Source: Panacibacter ginsenosidivorans (GTDB lineage Bacteria > Bacteroidota > Bacteroidia > Chitinophagales > Chitinophagaceae). From it: a DNA stretch of 64,000 nt. The DNA is taken from NCBI RefSeq assembly GCF_007971225.1, contig NZ_CP042435.1, forward strand, positions 1,116,001 to 1,180,000. The letters run 5' to 3'. A model generated the notes under the pieces. The model saw only the letters and a list, made by a program, of their open reading frames with translations, was not told where the DNA came from and did not search any database. The position numbers were made by a program, and so were the translations under genes. Of this stretch, positions 36,382-45,152 are shown in pieces; the first letter of the stretch is position 1, and every line of letters starts with the position of its first letter.

Positions 36382-36592
36382 TTATGTTTCAGGCAGTGGT
36401 ATTTTATGGCATCTGCTGTTGTGTCACTCACTTGTACGTTCAAAACATCAGTGGACAGTGAGCAACGAATAGTGAACAATAAATAGATTATTCTTTGCCA
36501 ATTGCCTCTTTGTCTTGGTGCATTTCTTTCTTCAGTACAAGAGTGCGACGCAACAGAAGTATCATAGCATTGATGCAGTTGGGTTCATAAAA
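36382..36592. repeat. Dispersed element, inverted pair (B/A), long spacer
   Basis: Left core GTTGTGTCACTCACTTGTAC at 36418-36437, right core GTACAAGAGTGCGACGCAAC at 36535-36554, spacer 97 bp containing CAGTGGACAGTGAGCAACGA. It is in the 342-bp divergent gap 36325-36666, where it separates the aldolase and GH116 promoters. Confidence 0.85.
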
Positions 36593-36666
36593 AATTCTTA
36601 CTGCATACCTGTACTTATTAAAGAGAGAATGTTTTAAATTGTTTGATCAAATAAAATTGCTTGCAT

Positions 36667-39300
36667 ATGAGTACTAAATCAGGCCGCAGGTCTTTTATAA
36701 AAAATATAAGTATCGGTGGTGTAAGTGCTGCTATACTCCCTGCAGTTTCTGTTAATACAGCAACTCAGGAAGAAACTGATGGGCAACAACCAGCAGAAAA
36801 TAATACCGGCATAAGAGCCTATAACAGTGCATATACAGGAAGTAATCTAAATCGTGTAGCGTTTCCTATTGGTGGTTTGGGTGCAGGTATGTTTTGTATG
36901 GAAGGAACAGGCGCTGTTTCGCATATGTCTGTCAAAAATCAACCGGATGTTTTTAATGAGCCGGGAATGTTTGCTGCTATATGTGTAAAAGGGTTAAAGA
37001 ATGGTGCAAAAATTCTTGAAGGCCCTGTGCCCGACTGGAAAAAGTTTGGACAAAAAGATGCTGGCAATGGCGCAACCGGTGCTACTACGGGTTTACCGCG
37101 TTTTCACCATGCATCATTTCTTGCAAGGTTTCCGTTTGCAATGCTTGATTTAACAGACAACGATATTCCTTTAAAAGTACAGGTTACAGGATGGAGTCCT
37201 TTTATTCCGGGTGAGGAAGATAATTCAGGTATGCCGGTTGGCGCAATGGAATACAGTTTCAGAAATACAGGCACACAAAAACTTGATACCATATTTTCTT
37301 TCAACACCAAAAATTTTGTACAGGTTGAAAATGGTAATAACAAAGTAAGACCAATACAAAATGGATTTATTCTTACAGAAGAAGGCATAAAAGAAAAACC
37401 ACTGCGAACAGATTTTGCGGTGTTTACAAATGACCGCAATACAATAGTTGATCATTGTTGGTTTCGTGGCGGCTGGTGGGACCCAATCACCATGGCATGG
37501 AATGCCGTAAAAAATGCAGCAATAAAAAACAATGCGCCTGTTGATAAAGATGCACCCGGCGCATCCTTATATGTTCCGTTTACTTTATTACCAGGCGCTG
37601 AAAAGACCATCAGGCTTATGTTTGCGTGGTACACACCAGACTCTGAATTAACTTTTGGTAATATGGGCATACGTAAAGAAAATTGCGACCCTGCATCGGG
37701 TTGTTGTAATTCGCCTTCTGATATTGGTCTGGATAAATATGATAAAGACTTTGATGGAAAATTTTACAAACCATGGTACAGTAATCGTTTTAAAAATATA
37801 GAAGAAGTTTGCGCTTACTGGAATGACAACTATGATGAACTAAAAAATAAATCAACATTATTTAAAGATGCATTTTATAAAAGCACTCTTCCACCTGAAG
37901 TAATAGAAGCAGTTGCTGCAAATCTTACTATTCTTAAATCTCCAACAGTGATGCGGCAATATGATGGAAGGCTGTGGAACTGGGAAGGCTGTGGCGATTC
38001 ATGGGGTTGCTGTCATGGCTCCTGCACGCATGTGTGGAATTATGCGCAGGCTATATCGCATTTGTTTCCCGCATTGGAAAGAAGTTTACGCGATACCGAA
38101 TTCTGCGAAAGCCAGGATGAAAAAGGTCACCAGAATTTCAGATCAGTGTTGCCTATAAAACCTGCCACGCATGATTTCCATGCTGCTGCAGATGGCCAGT
38201 TAGGTGGCATCATGAAGGTTTACCGTGAATGGCGTATCAGTGGTGACAATGAATGGCTGAAAAAAATATTTCCCATGGTACAGAAAAGTATGGATTACTG
38301 TATCAATACCTGGGATCCGCGACAAAAGGGCGTTATAGAAGAGCCGCATCATAATACTTACGACATTGAATTTTGGGGTGCAGATGGAATGCACTGTAGT
38401 TTTTACCTCGGTTCATTAGAAGCCATCATTGCAATGGGTTCACATCTGAACAAAGATGTAACACTGTATAAAACACTTGCTGAGCGTGGAAGGAAAATGA
38501 TGGAGACCGGCTTATATGATGGCGAATATTTTATACAGGATATACAGTTTAAAGGATTGAATGCAAAAGATCCAACCACAGCACAATCTTTTGGCGGTGA
38601 GTATTCGCAGGAAGCAAAAGAACTTTTACAAAAAGAAGGGCCAAAATACCAGTATGGAAAAGGATGTTTATCTGACGGTGTATTGGGCGCATGGATTGCA
38701 CGCATGTGTGGATTAAATGATCCTGTCGATAACACGAAAATAAAAAGTCATTTAAAAGCAGTACACAAATACAATTTAAAAGAAAATTTAAGCGAGCACG
38801 CTAACCCACAACGTCCTGCGTATGCATTAGGCGATGAAGGTGGTTTACTTTTATGTACATGGCCCAAAGGCGGCAAACTCTCTCTGCCATTCGTTTACAG
38901 TGATGAAGTATGGACAGGCATTGAACACCAGGTCGCGTCTCACTTAATGCTGATGGGCAATGTAAAAGAAGGGATTGATATTGTTCGTGCCTCACGTAAT
39001 CGTTACGATGGCCGCATAAGAAATCCTTTCAATGAATATGAATGTGGTCACTGGTATGCACGTGCATTATCAAGCTATGGTTATCTGCAGGCGCTTACAG
39101 GAGTGCGCTATGATGCTGTTGACAAAACGTTATATATTGATTCAAAGATTGGAGACTTCACTTCTTTTCTTTCTACGGAAACTGGTTTTGGAACGGTTTC
39201 ACTCAAGAGTGGAAAGCCTTTTGTTAAAATAGCTTATGGTAATATCAATATTGAAAAGATCAATGTCTCTGGCAAAGTAAGTTCGTTCACTAAAATTTAA
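36667..39300 (+). CDS. Tat-exported GH116-family glycoside hydrolase
   Basis: An 877-residue enzyme. I start at ATG 36667, which leaves the twin-arginine signal SGRRSFIKNISIGG at the N terminus; an in-frame TTG two codons earlier is less likely. The GBA2-type N-terminal beta domain has AFPIGGLGAGMF. The (alpha/alpha)6 catalytic domain (DUF608) shows CTHVWNYAQAISHLFPALE and PHHNTYDIEFWG, the latter probably holding the general-acid Asp. Late parts are DEVWTGIEHQVASHL and NPFNEYECGHWYARALSSY. Known activities are beta-glucosidase and beta-xylosidase, and, from memory, furanosidase activity on D-arabinan in gut Bacteroidota. Tat export suggests folding or a cofactor in the cytosol. Confidence 0.85.
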   Translation: MSTKSGRRSFIKNISIGGVSAAILPAVSVNTATQEETDGQQPAENNTGIRAYNSAYTGSNLNRVAFPIGGLGAGMFCMEGTGAVSHMSVKNQPDVFNEPGMFAAICVKGLKNGAKILEGPVPDWKKFGQKDAGNGATGATTGLPRFHHASFLARFPFAMLDLTDNDIPLKVQVTGWSPFIPGEEDNSGMPVGAMEYSFRNTGTQKLDTIFSFNTKNFVQVENGNNKVRPIQNGFILTEEGIKEKPLRTDFAVFTNDRNTIVDHCWFRGGWWDPITMAWNAVKNAAIKNNAPVDKDAPGASLYVPFTLLPGAEKTIRLMFAWYTPDSELTFGNMGIRKENCDPASGCCNSPSDIGLDKYDKDFDGKFYKPWYSNRFKNIEEVCAYWNDNYDELKNKSTLFKDAFYKSTLPPEVIEAVAANLTILKSPTVMRQYDGRLWNWEGCGDSWGCCHGSCTHVWNYAQAISHLFPALERSLRDTEFCESQDEKGHQNFRSVLPIKPATHDFHAAADGQLGGIMKVYREWRISGDNEWLKKIFPMVQKSMDYCINTWDPRQKGVIEEPHHNTYDIEFWGADGMHCSFYLGSLEAIIAMGSHLNKDVTLYKTLAERGRKMMETGLYDGEYFIQDIQFKGLNAKDPTTAQSFGGEYSQEAKELLQKEGPKYQYGKGCLSDGVLGAWIARMCGLNDPVDNTKIKSHLKAVHKYNLKENLSEHANPQRPAYALGDEGGLLLCTWPKGGKLSLPFVYSDEVWTGIEHQVASHLMLMGNVKEGIDIVRASRNRYDGRIRNPFNEYECGHWYARALSSYGYLQALTGVRYDAVDKTLYIDSKIGDFTSFLSTETGFGTVSLKSGKPFVKIAYGNINIEKINVSGKVSSFTKI

Positions 39301-39307
39301 AACTCAA

Positions 39308-39634
39308 ATGCTAGTCGCAAACAATACGATTGTCTCATTGCGCTATGTAATGAAAAATGACGCGGGTGAAATAATGGAAGACAATACAAACACGGCTCCA
39401 TATAATTATTTACATGGAAGCGGTAATCTAATGCCTGCTTTGGAAGATGCAATGACAGGTCTTTCAAAAGGCGAGGCAAAAACTTTTTCTATTGCCGATA
39501 AATTGCTTAATGGCATTTTTCATTTTGATGTAATTATAGACGATGTAAGGCCAGCGTCTGCAAAAGAAATTGCCAGTGGTTTCCCTGCAAAAAAAATAAC
39601 AACGGATGATTGTGGAACAGATTGTTGTTGCTAA
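39308..39634 (+). CDS. Minimal SlyD-like FKBP protein lacking the flap insert
   Basis: A 108-residue protein that aligns to the ends of SlyD: TIVSLRYVMKNDAGEIMEDN and YNYLHGSGNLMPALEDAMTG are the FKBP start, and FHFDVIIDDVRPASAKEIASG is the last strand plus the SlyD helix, ending DCGTDCCC as a metal-binding tail. Between FSIADKLLNG and FHFDV, about 55-60 residues usual for SlyD (the insert-in-flap chaperone domain and hairpin) are absent. It may be a metallochaperone-like relic or a reduced prolyl isomerase. It starts 7 bp after the GH116 stop and so is probably co-transcribed. Confidence 0.75.
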   Translation: MLVANNTIVSLRYVMKNDAGEIMEDNTNTAPYNYLHGSGNLMPALEDAMTGLSKGEAKTFSIADKLLNGIFHFDVIIDDVRPASAKEIASGFPAKKITTDDCGTDCCC

Positions 39635-39635
39635 A

Positions 39636-39690
39636 TATTATGAGCCAAACTGCAACGCATCATGAGGCTTTTCTTGCGTCGCACTCTTCA
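39636..39690 (-). repeat. Dispersed element, single arm (A core, inner end lost)
   Basis: The tail starts at the stop codon (TATTATGAGCCAAACTGCAA) and the core is CTTGCGTCGCACTCTT (39673-39688), with the inner GTAC missing. The remainder of the gap to 39850 shows nothing recognisable. Confidence 0.75.
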
Positions 39691-39850
39691 AAAATTAGTT
39701 ATATACTCAACACTTTAATTTGCACACTAACGAACATTGTAGTTACGGATGGCTATACATTAAATCCCGGCGATCTAAGCTGGGAAAGCATTACAACACT
39801 CAGTGCCAACTATATTATTCTTTTCATCAAAAAATATCTTTAACAAATCA

Positions 39851-41389
39851 TCACTTGGCAGCTTGTTCATTTGCAAGCAGCCCATTCACTGGTTTATCAG
39901 AATAAACAATCGCTTCGCCTACTCTAAAATTATAATCCTTTGATGGGTTTAATATCTTCAATTCCACATGATGTTCCCCTTTTGGCAGATCATATTTCCA
40001 GCAAAGCTCATAACGCCGTGTTGTATAGCTGGCAGGCAATTCAGGCGATTCAACCAATTTCCCATCTACATACAATTGCGTATGAAAAACAAAATCCGTT
40101 GTGCTTGCCCATTCTGCGGTTTCTCCTCTTAATACAAAACCTGTTCCTTCAAAATCAAAACTTACCGCATCTTTTGTCTCGCTCCATTTTGTATTTATTT
40201 TTTCGACAGGGTAAATACTATCAAAACTTTTTTCAAATCTTACCGCAACAGGTTGCTGCGATTTTATTGTTACAATATTCCCATCAATCTTGCCGCCATT
40301 TCTTTCGATGTTTTGCAGAGCATGTTTGAAACCGATCTCATAAACATCATTTAAACTCATGGTGGTATATTTAAAATCTATTCCTTCTGCATCTTTCAAA
40401 CCTTGTTTCCAAAATGCTGGAATTTTATTGTACCCAAGTACAGTTCCTAAAATTCCGCCGGCTGTTGATGGATTACAATCCGCGTCCTGTCCGCATCTTG
40501 TGGTGATCTCTAATGTTTTCGTATAATCACTTCCACCATACAGCAAACCAATCACTACATACGCTGCATTTACTTTCGCATCAATATTAAATGGTGCAAA
40601 AACACCTTCCGGGCAACCAATATCATTAGCATACTTCTTCTGTACTTCAAGCCATGTTTGTTTCCAGTCTGTTGGATATTTTTTATGCCATGCAATTACA
40701 TCAGTTATACATTTATAAAAATCGCTTTGTGCCGGAACTGTTTTCAATGCCTCATTTACGATATAATTAATATCACCCGATGTAAATGCCAGCGTGTACA
40801 TCGCTCCAATATATATTCCACCATACCAGCCATCACCGTAATTCATAATGTGACCAATCTTATCACTTATCGACGATGCCGTGTTCGGCATTCCCGGACT
40901 CATCAACCCTGCAAAATCAGATTCAATTTGATAGTCGATGCAATCGGCATGCGGATTGTTTTTCCAATCACCACTTTGCGGCGCTTTTATACCATGCAAA
41001 ATATTATAACGTCCTGCCTGGTTTGCATGCCACAACGTGTAACCCGCATGGGCAAAGGCATTCGCGAAAGAATCCACCGGCGCATCGAGCCCATATTTTT
41101 CAAACACATCAACAAAAGTCAGGTCCATGTACAGGTCATCATACAAACCCGCATTGTTGATCATATTATCTTTCAGCAAACCATCATGCCACATCAATCG
41201 CTGATAATCTCCAATAAAAGTTCCCTGGAAACGAAACTCATAAGGTCCGCCAAACGTAACGCCAATCGTTTGTCCGGCCCATCCGCCCATGATCTTATCT
41301 TTCAAAACATCTTTGGAAATACCAATTGTTTGCGCATGTATTTGCATTGCATACATCAAAACAATTATTGCAACAATAATCTTCTTCAT
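39851..41389 (-). CDS. Exported ADP-ribosylglycohydrolase-family protein
   Basis: A 512-residue protein with a signal peptide ending MQIHAQ (about 20). Residues 28-360 form the all-helical ARH fold: DKIMGGWAGQTIGVTFG, GLYDDLYMDLTFVDVF (first metal-site acids), and TRCGQDADCNPSTAGGILG with the second metal-site Asp cluster. A C-terminal beta domain (about 380-512) looks lectin- or CBM-like. Cytosolic ARH proteins remove ADP-ribose from proteins or DNA, but a secreted form with a carbohydrate-binding-like tail, next to ribokinase and GH172, more probably cleaves a pentofuranoside. That function is inference. Confidence 0.8.
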   Translation of the reverse strand: MKKIIVAIIVLMYAMQIHAQTIGISKDVLKDKIMGGWAGQTIGVTFGGPYEFRFQGTFIGDYQRLMWHDGLLKDNMINNAGLYDDLYMDLTFVDVFEKYGLDAPVDSFANAFAHAGYTLWHANQAGRYNILHGIKAPQSGDWKNNPHADCIDYQIESDFAGLMSPGMPNTASSISDKIGHIMNYGDGWYGGIYIGAMYTLAFTSGDINYIVNEALKTVPAQSDFYKCITDVIAWHKKYPTDWKQTWLEVQKKYANDIGCPEGVFAPFNIDAKVNAAYVVIGLLYGGSDYTKTLEITTRCGQDADCNPSTAGGILGTVLGYNKIPAFWKQGLKDAEGIDFKYTTMSLNDVYEIGFKHALQNIERNGGKIDGNIVTIKSQQPVAVRFEKSFDSIYPVEKINTKWSETKDAVSFDFEGTGFVLRGETAEWASTTDFVFHTQLYVDGKLVESPELPASYTTRRYELCWKYDLPKGEHHVELKILNPSKDYNFRVGEAIVYSDKPVNGLLANEQAAK

Positions 41390-41397
41390 GATATATT

Positions 41398-41454
41398 CTT
41401 TATGTATCCAGCTTTTGTGCTATTATTAAACTTCGTTGTGTCACTCACTTGTAC
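41398..41454 (-). repeat. Dispersed element, single arm (type-B core)
   Basis: The tail reads CTTTATGTATCCAGCTTTTG and the core GTTGTGTCACTCACTTGTAC lies at 41435-41454. No A-type partner follows before the ribokinase stop at 41580, although six of the eight B cores are paired. Confidence 0.8.
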
Positions 41455-41579
41455 TTTCTGTTCTCTATTCAACACCTCATCCTCGTTCCTTCTCCTTGAG
41501 AAGAAGGAGGGCAAACATCATATCATTTATTAGCATTTGAATTTACACATTCAACTGTCATTTCTTTTCTCAGTAAAAA

Positions 41580-42530
41580 TCAGATTTCATCATCAATACT
41601 TTCTTCTTCCTTTAGAGCTGGGGCATCTGCTACTTCATTTCTATATGGCGCTGATGCCTGTGCTCCCAATCTTGTTACAGATATTGCTGCAGCATTACAT
41701 GCATATTCTACAGCATGTTTCATAGTTTTTCCTTCCGACAATGCCACTACCAGTGCGCCATTGAATATATCTCCTGCTGCAGTAGTATCTACGGCTTTTA
41801 CAACAGGTGCCGCAATTTCAGTAAAGAAATCTTTTTCGTATAGCAATGCACCATTTGCACCTAATGTAATAATGACTGTTTCTACTCCTTTTCCGTTTAA
41901 AATTCTGGCTGCATGCTTTGCAGCATCTACATCATCAACTACAGTATTTGTAAGCATTCCTGCTTCATGTTGATTGGGAGTAATGATATTTATGTTTTGT
42001 AATAACTCATCGCTTAATTCTGCTGCAGGCGCAGGATTCAATACAACCTTTACTCCATTTACTTTTGCAAATGATGCAACATGTTCAATAGTTGAGACCG
42101 GAGTTTCCAATTGCATTAATACAATAGATGCATTTGCAATTTTATCTTTTGCACTTTCAATATCTTCTTTTATTAATGCAGCATTAGCACCTGATGCAAC
42201 TACAATACAGTTCTCACCATTATCATCAACGTTTATCAATGCCACACCTGATGGATGTTTTTTATCTGTAAAAACATGGGTTGTATCAATGCCTTCTTTT
42301 TTAAATAATTCAATTGCCTGTTTGCCAAAAATATCATTCCCCACCTTTGCTATGAGTGAAATATTACCGCCAAGTCTTGCAGCAGCAACAGCCTGGTTAG
42401 CGCCTTTGCCACCAGCATTCATAAAGAATGTGCCACCAAGAATTGTTTCTCCAGGTTTTGCTAAGTAAGGTGATTTAATAACCATATCTGTATTGGAGCT
42501 ACCAACAATTATAATAGAAGGTTTCTTCAT
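41580..42530 (-). CDS. rbsK: Ribokinase (PfkB family)
   Basis: A 316-residue cytosolic sugar kinase. N-terminal GSSNTDMVIKSP and AGGKGANQAVAAARLGG are the substrate-binding signature (PfkB motif 1). NPAPA and ITPNQHEA lie in the centre, and DTTAAGDIFNGALV carries the catalytic Asp (motif 2). It should phosphorylate D-ribose, possibly also D-arabinose or deoxyribose. Located between the exported ARH-like protein and GH172 genes, it gives a phosphorylating exit for a furanose released outside. The last residues (EEESIDDEI) are an acidic tail. Confidence 0.9.
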   Translation of the reverse strand: MKKPSIIIVGSSNTDMVIKSPYLAKPGETILGGTFFMNAGGKGANQAVAAARLGGNISLIAKVGNDIFGKQAIELFKKEGIDTTHVFTDKKHPSGVALINVDDNGENCIVVASGANAALIKEDIESAKDKIANASIVLMQLETPVSTIEHVASFAKVNGVKVVLNPAPAAELSDELLQNINIITPNQHEAGMLTNTVVDDVDAAKHAARILNGKGVETVIITLGANGALLYEKDFFTEIAAPVVKAVDTTAAGDIFNGALVVALSEGKTMKHAVEYACNAAAISVTRLGAQASAPYRNEVADAPALKEEESIDDEI

Positions 42531-42572
42531 GACAAGACTTGTAATTTATTACAGAAAGATAATTCTTATTTA

Positions 42573-42788
42573 TTATTTATGCTGTGCTTTAAAAGATAAA
42601 CTCTTTTCTTCCAATAACTTTTTCAGAACAGGTATTGATGATGGTCCTACACCATGCAGTTTCAAAATTTCTTTCTCACTAAAGGATGAAAGTTTTTTCA
42701 CTGAATCAATACCTGCATTTGCTAATGCTCTTTTTGCAGGATTACCGAGACCCTGGAATATTTCATCGTTTAATTTCTTTGTGGGCAT
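42573..42788 (-). CDS. Small helix-hairpin-helix DNA-binding protein
   Basis: From ATG 42788 (MPTKKLNDEIF) the product is 71 residues; ATG 42818 would add ten. The open frame continues upstream only through a repeat arm. The segment ALANAGIDSVKKLSSFSEKEILKLHGVGPSSIPVLKKLL is an RNA-polymerase alpha-CTD-like/HhH module with the hairpin Gly-Val-Gly. Such one-domain proteins are frequent in Bacteroidota and uncharacterised. It is 42 bp upstream of the ribokinase gene on the same strand. Confidence 0.7.
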   Translation of the reverse strand: MPTKKLNDEIFQGLGNPAKRALANAGIDSVKKLSSFSEKEILKLHGVGPSSIPVLKKLLEEKSLSFKAQHK

Positions 42789-42825
42789 ACAAACAATTTT
42801 GAATTTGCTGAAAAGCATTGTTACA

Positions 42826-42885
42826 GTATAAGTGTGCGACGCAACAGGCGATGCCACATGCAATTCAGATTGGCTCATAATTTTA
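42826..42885 (+). repeat. Dispersed element, single arm (A core)
   Basis: Core GTATAAGTGTGCGACGCAAC at 42826-42845. The tail GATGCCACATGC and TTGGCTCATAATTT reaches the stop codon of the GH172 gene. Translated, this copy reads RRNRRCH and RLAH, a false N terminus seen at other copies too. Confidence 0.85.
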
Positions 42886-44043
42886 ATTCACTTCTAACTC
42901 ATCTTTTGTTGGCAGTTTTGGAAAAGCATTGTGCGGTTCTGTCTGATACCAGAACACTGTTGAAGAAATATCATCTTTCAACGGAAGATAACGACCTCCA
43001 TCTCTCCAACCCAGTGCCTGTATGGTTACGCGAAGATCTTTTTCGAAACGAATAGGGTCTGTTATATGCCAGCGATACAAACCAAAACGTTGCGCCATTT
43101 GGTAATGTCCATCGCCGCGAATAACCTGGTGCAAGCCCGTGTACGCAGTTGAAAATTCTGTGTAATTAACTTCATCAACACCGGCAGCATTTTTCTTGCG
43201 TGTATCAAAATCATAAGACCCACAGAAATAATCTTCAGTGCCAGTGCCACATATTGTTGGATACTGCGTGTCGCCATCCATAAAGAATTTTATTTCACCT
43301 TCGCCCCACCAGCCATTGTTGTGAACGCCCCACGCCATATAGGTTCCAACATATTGTCCTTTGCCTTTTATTCCATCAACAAGTGTGTAATCTGTTTTGT
43401 AAGGCAATGGATTTGTTCTGCGAAATTGCGCATGAAAATAAGCAGCATCTGCCGATACGTCTGTTAAGATGTAATCAACCTGGTAATACAAAACCATATC
43501 TTCATCTGCAATATTCTCCATCGTTATCCTACATTTTTTTCTAAATGGCATTGGCCAGTAGCAATTAAATGCACTTCCGGGATTTACCGTAACAGCCAAT
43601 GAGTTTAACGGTGCATATTTGCCCCAGCCCATTCCAAAAAAATCACCGACCGGCACTTCAACCGAAGGCGTTGTTTCATCATCCCAATAAAAACGAAGGA
43701 TTGAAAAACGCCAGTTGCCTGTTGGCGTCATCCAAATATGTTGAATAGAACCAGAGCCATCAATTTCTGCAACAGTGTAAGTTGTTTTTGATTTTATTAC
43801 CACGCTCGGGCTAACCTTCCAACCCTGACCCAGATCTCTCGAAGGTCCGCTTCCAGTGCCGGTTGTAGCCATTCCGCCTTTACCTTTTTCACCATTAAAA
43901 TTTTCAGGACTAATACTTCTTGTCTTCGCATCAGACAATTGAAAAATGTTGCTGAGATTAGCATTAATACCGTTGAATTTTTGTTGCGCATGAATTTGAG
44001 TAAGAATAAAAAAAGCAATTCCAATCGTTAGAAATTTTTGCAT
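42883..44043 (-). CDS. Exported GH172-family (DUF2961) furanosidase
   Basis: A 386-residue enzyme from ATG 44043 (MQKFLTIGIAFFILT), with a signal peptide ending IHAQ. Upstream in-frame sequence is repeat DNA. The DUF2961 jelly-roll shows GSIQHIWMTPTGNWRFSILR, YWDDETTPSVEVPVGDFFG, GTGTEDYFCGSYDF with probable catalytic acids, and RFGLYRWHITDPIRFEKD. Characterised GH172 enzymes cleave alpha-D-fructofuranosides or D-arabinofuranosides and assemble through their helical tails. With the KdaD-like and semialdehyde dehydrogenase genes just upstream, release of D-arabinose is a coherent reading. Expected location is the periplasm. Confidence 0.85.
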   Translation of the reverse strand: MQKFLTIGIAFFILTQIHAQQKFNGINANLSNIFQLSDAKTRSISPENFNGEKGKGGMATTGTGSGPSRDLGQGWKVSPSVVIKSKTTYTVAEIDGSGSIQHIWMTPTGNWRFSILRFYWDDETTPSVEVPVGDFFGMGWGKYAPLNSLAVTVNPGSAFNCYWPMPFRKKCRITMENIADEDMVLYYQVDYILTDVSADAAYFHAQFRRTNPLPYKTDYTLVDGIKGKGQYVGTYMAWGVHNNGWWGEGEIKFFMDGDTQYPTICGTGTEDYFCGSYDFDTRKKNAAGVDEVNYTEFSTAYTGLHQVIRGDGHYQMAQRFGLYRWHITDPIRFEKDLRVTIQALGWRDGGRYLPLKDDISSTVFWYQTEPHNAFPKLPTKDELEVN

Positions 44044-44067
44044 GATGATATATTTAGATGTAAGAAT

Positions 44068-44126
44068 TATTTTATGAACTAAGCTATAGTGCGTGTAGCA
44101 TCGTCTCTTGCGTCGCACTCTTGTAC
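44068..44126 (-). repeat. Dispersed element, single arm (A core)
   Basis: The tail reads TTTTATGAACTAAGCTATAG and the core CTTGCGTCGCACTCTTGTAC is at 44107-44126. The 87 bp after it, up to the KdaD-like stop, contain GATTCACTGCTCAC-type sequence but no partner arm. Confidence 0.85.
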
Positions 44127-44213
44127 TGAAGACAATGGAGCAACAAATGAAAAATAAAAGGTGAAAGTTAGGAACATCCATTTACGATTCACTGCTCACA
44201 CCTGACGAAAATT

Positions 44214-45059
44214 TCACTTCACCCATATTGTATTTGTAAGCGTTCCAATTCCTTCAATCGTTATGTTTACAATATCATTTTTTTTCAGTGTAAAATTATT
44301 ATCTGGAACAACGCATGTACCGGTCATAAGAAAAGCACCATGTTCAAAATCCATTGCCTTAAATAACCATGATGCTAATTCGGGTAATGTTCTTTTCATA
44401 CGGCTCAGTGTAGTTGAATCATCAAACATCTTTTGTTCACCACGGTAAATATTCATTGATATTGCTGTGCTCAATGAGATTGGATCTTCTGTTATATATA
44501 AGCATGGACCAATAGCAGCGCTACGTTCATACATTTTTGCCTGCGGCAGGTATAAAGGATTTTCCCCTTCAATACTTCGTGAGCTCATATCGTTGCCGAT
44601 TGTGTATGCCTGTATGTTCCCATATTTATTGATGAAAAGTGTAAGTTCCGGTTCAGGAACATCCCATGTAGAATCTTTTCGGATATTCACTTTCTGGTTA
44701 TGCCCAGCAACACGATGTGGCAAAGATTTAAAAAACAACTCTGGCCTGGTTGCTTCATACACGCGTTGATAACAATCTGCTGCTCCTGAATCTTCAGACT
44801 CTTCCATTCTGGCATCTCGGCTTTTTAAGTAAGTAACCCCTGCGGCCCATACTTCCTGTTGACCAATTGGTGGCAATAAATAACTACTGATAATATGGTC
44901 TGCCTGTGCTTCTGTAATAATATTTCCTTCATCAGATAAGTTGAATAAATATTCTATCAGGTTATCACGATTAATAATAAAATCCCATGGCTGATTAATG
45001 AAATAATACCTGCCGTTTACTTTTAAAATATTACCGTTGGAAGTTTTGTAGAGGTGCAT
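44214..45059 (-). CDS. FAH-family 2-keto-3-deoxypentonate dehydratase (KdaD-like)
   Basis: A 281-residue cytosolic member of the fumarylacetoacetate hydrolase family. VPEPELTLFINKYGNIQAYTIGNDMSSRSIEGEN holds the metal-binding Glu pair and the family loop. The following PLYLPQAKMYERSAAIGPCL resembles archaeal 2-keto-3-deoxy-D-arabinonate dehydratase rather than fumarylacetoacetase. The reaction would turn 2-keto-3-deoxypentonate into 2-oxoglutarate semialdehyde, whose dehydrogenase is encoded at 47026. Acceptance of D-xylose- or L-arabinose-derived acids is equally possible. A perfect 16-bp palindrome lies 24 bp before the start. Confidence 0.75.
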   Translation of the reverse strand: MHLYKTSNGNILKVNGRYYFINQPWDFIINRDNLIEYLFNLSDEGNIITEAQADHIISSYLLPPIGQQEVWAAGVTYLKSRDARMEESEDSGAADCYQRVYEATRPELFFKSLPHRVAGHNQKVNIRKDSTWDVPEPELTLFINKYGNIQAYTIGNDMSSRSIEGENPLYLPQAKMYERSAAIGPCLYITEDPISLSTAISMNIYRGEQKMFDDSTTLSRMKRTLPELASWLFKAMDFEHGAFLMTGTCVVPDNNFTLKKNDIVNITIEGIGTLTNTIWVK

Positions 45060-45082
45060 TTTTATTTTTTTAGATCGTCAAG

Positions 45083-45098
45083 ATTTACCCGGGTAAAT
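45083..45098. promoter_or_regulatory. Perfect palindrome, candidate operator
   Basis: ATTTACCCGGGTAAAT is a 16-bp perfect palindrome centred on CG, the form of LacI/GalR-family operators. It lies in the gap between the UxaA-type gene and the KdaD-like gene, 24 bp from the latter's ATG. No LacI-type gene is in the window, so the regulator would be elsewhere. Confidence 0.5.
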
Positions 45099-45152
45099 GT
45101 CTAAAGATCAGGAAAATAATCGTTTTCAAACATTCATATGACACAAATATTT

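Noticed and set aside
39610-39843. Plus-strand frame in the convergent gap after the SlyD-like gene
   Set aside because: It reads through the repeat arm and has no recognisable protein character; treated as non-coding.
41484-41510. Hairpin CTTCTC/GAGAAG after the type-B arm
   Set aside because: Short stem without a T-run, in low-complexity C/T and A/G sequence; no function can be supported.
40658-41533. Long plus-strand frame of 291 codons antisense to the ARH-like gene
   Set aside because: It covers a well-supported minus-strand gene, is rich in Cys/His/Ile without domain features, and continues through a repeat arm; a shadow frame.
42834-43055. Short plus-strand frame starting MRRNRRCH
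   Set aside because: Its start is repeat-element sequence and the remainder lies antisense to the GH172 gene.
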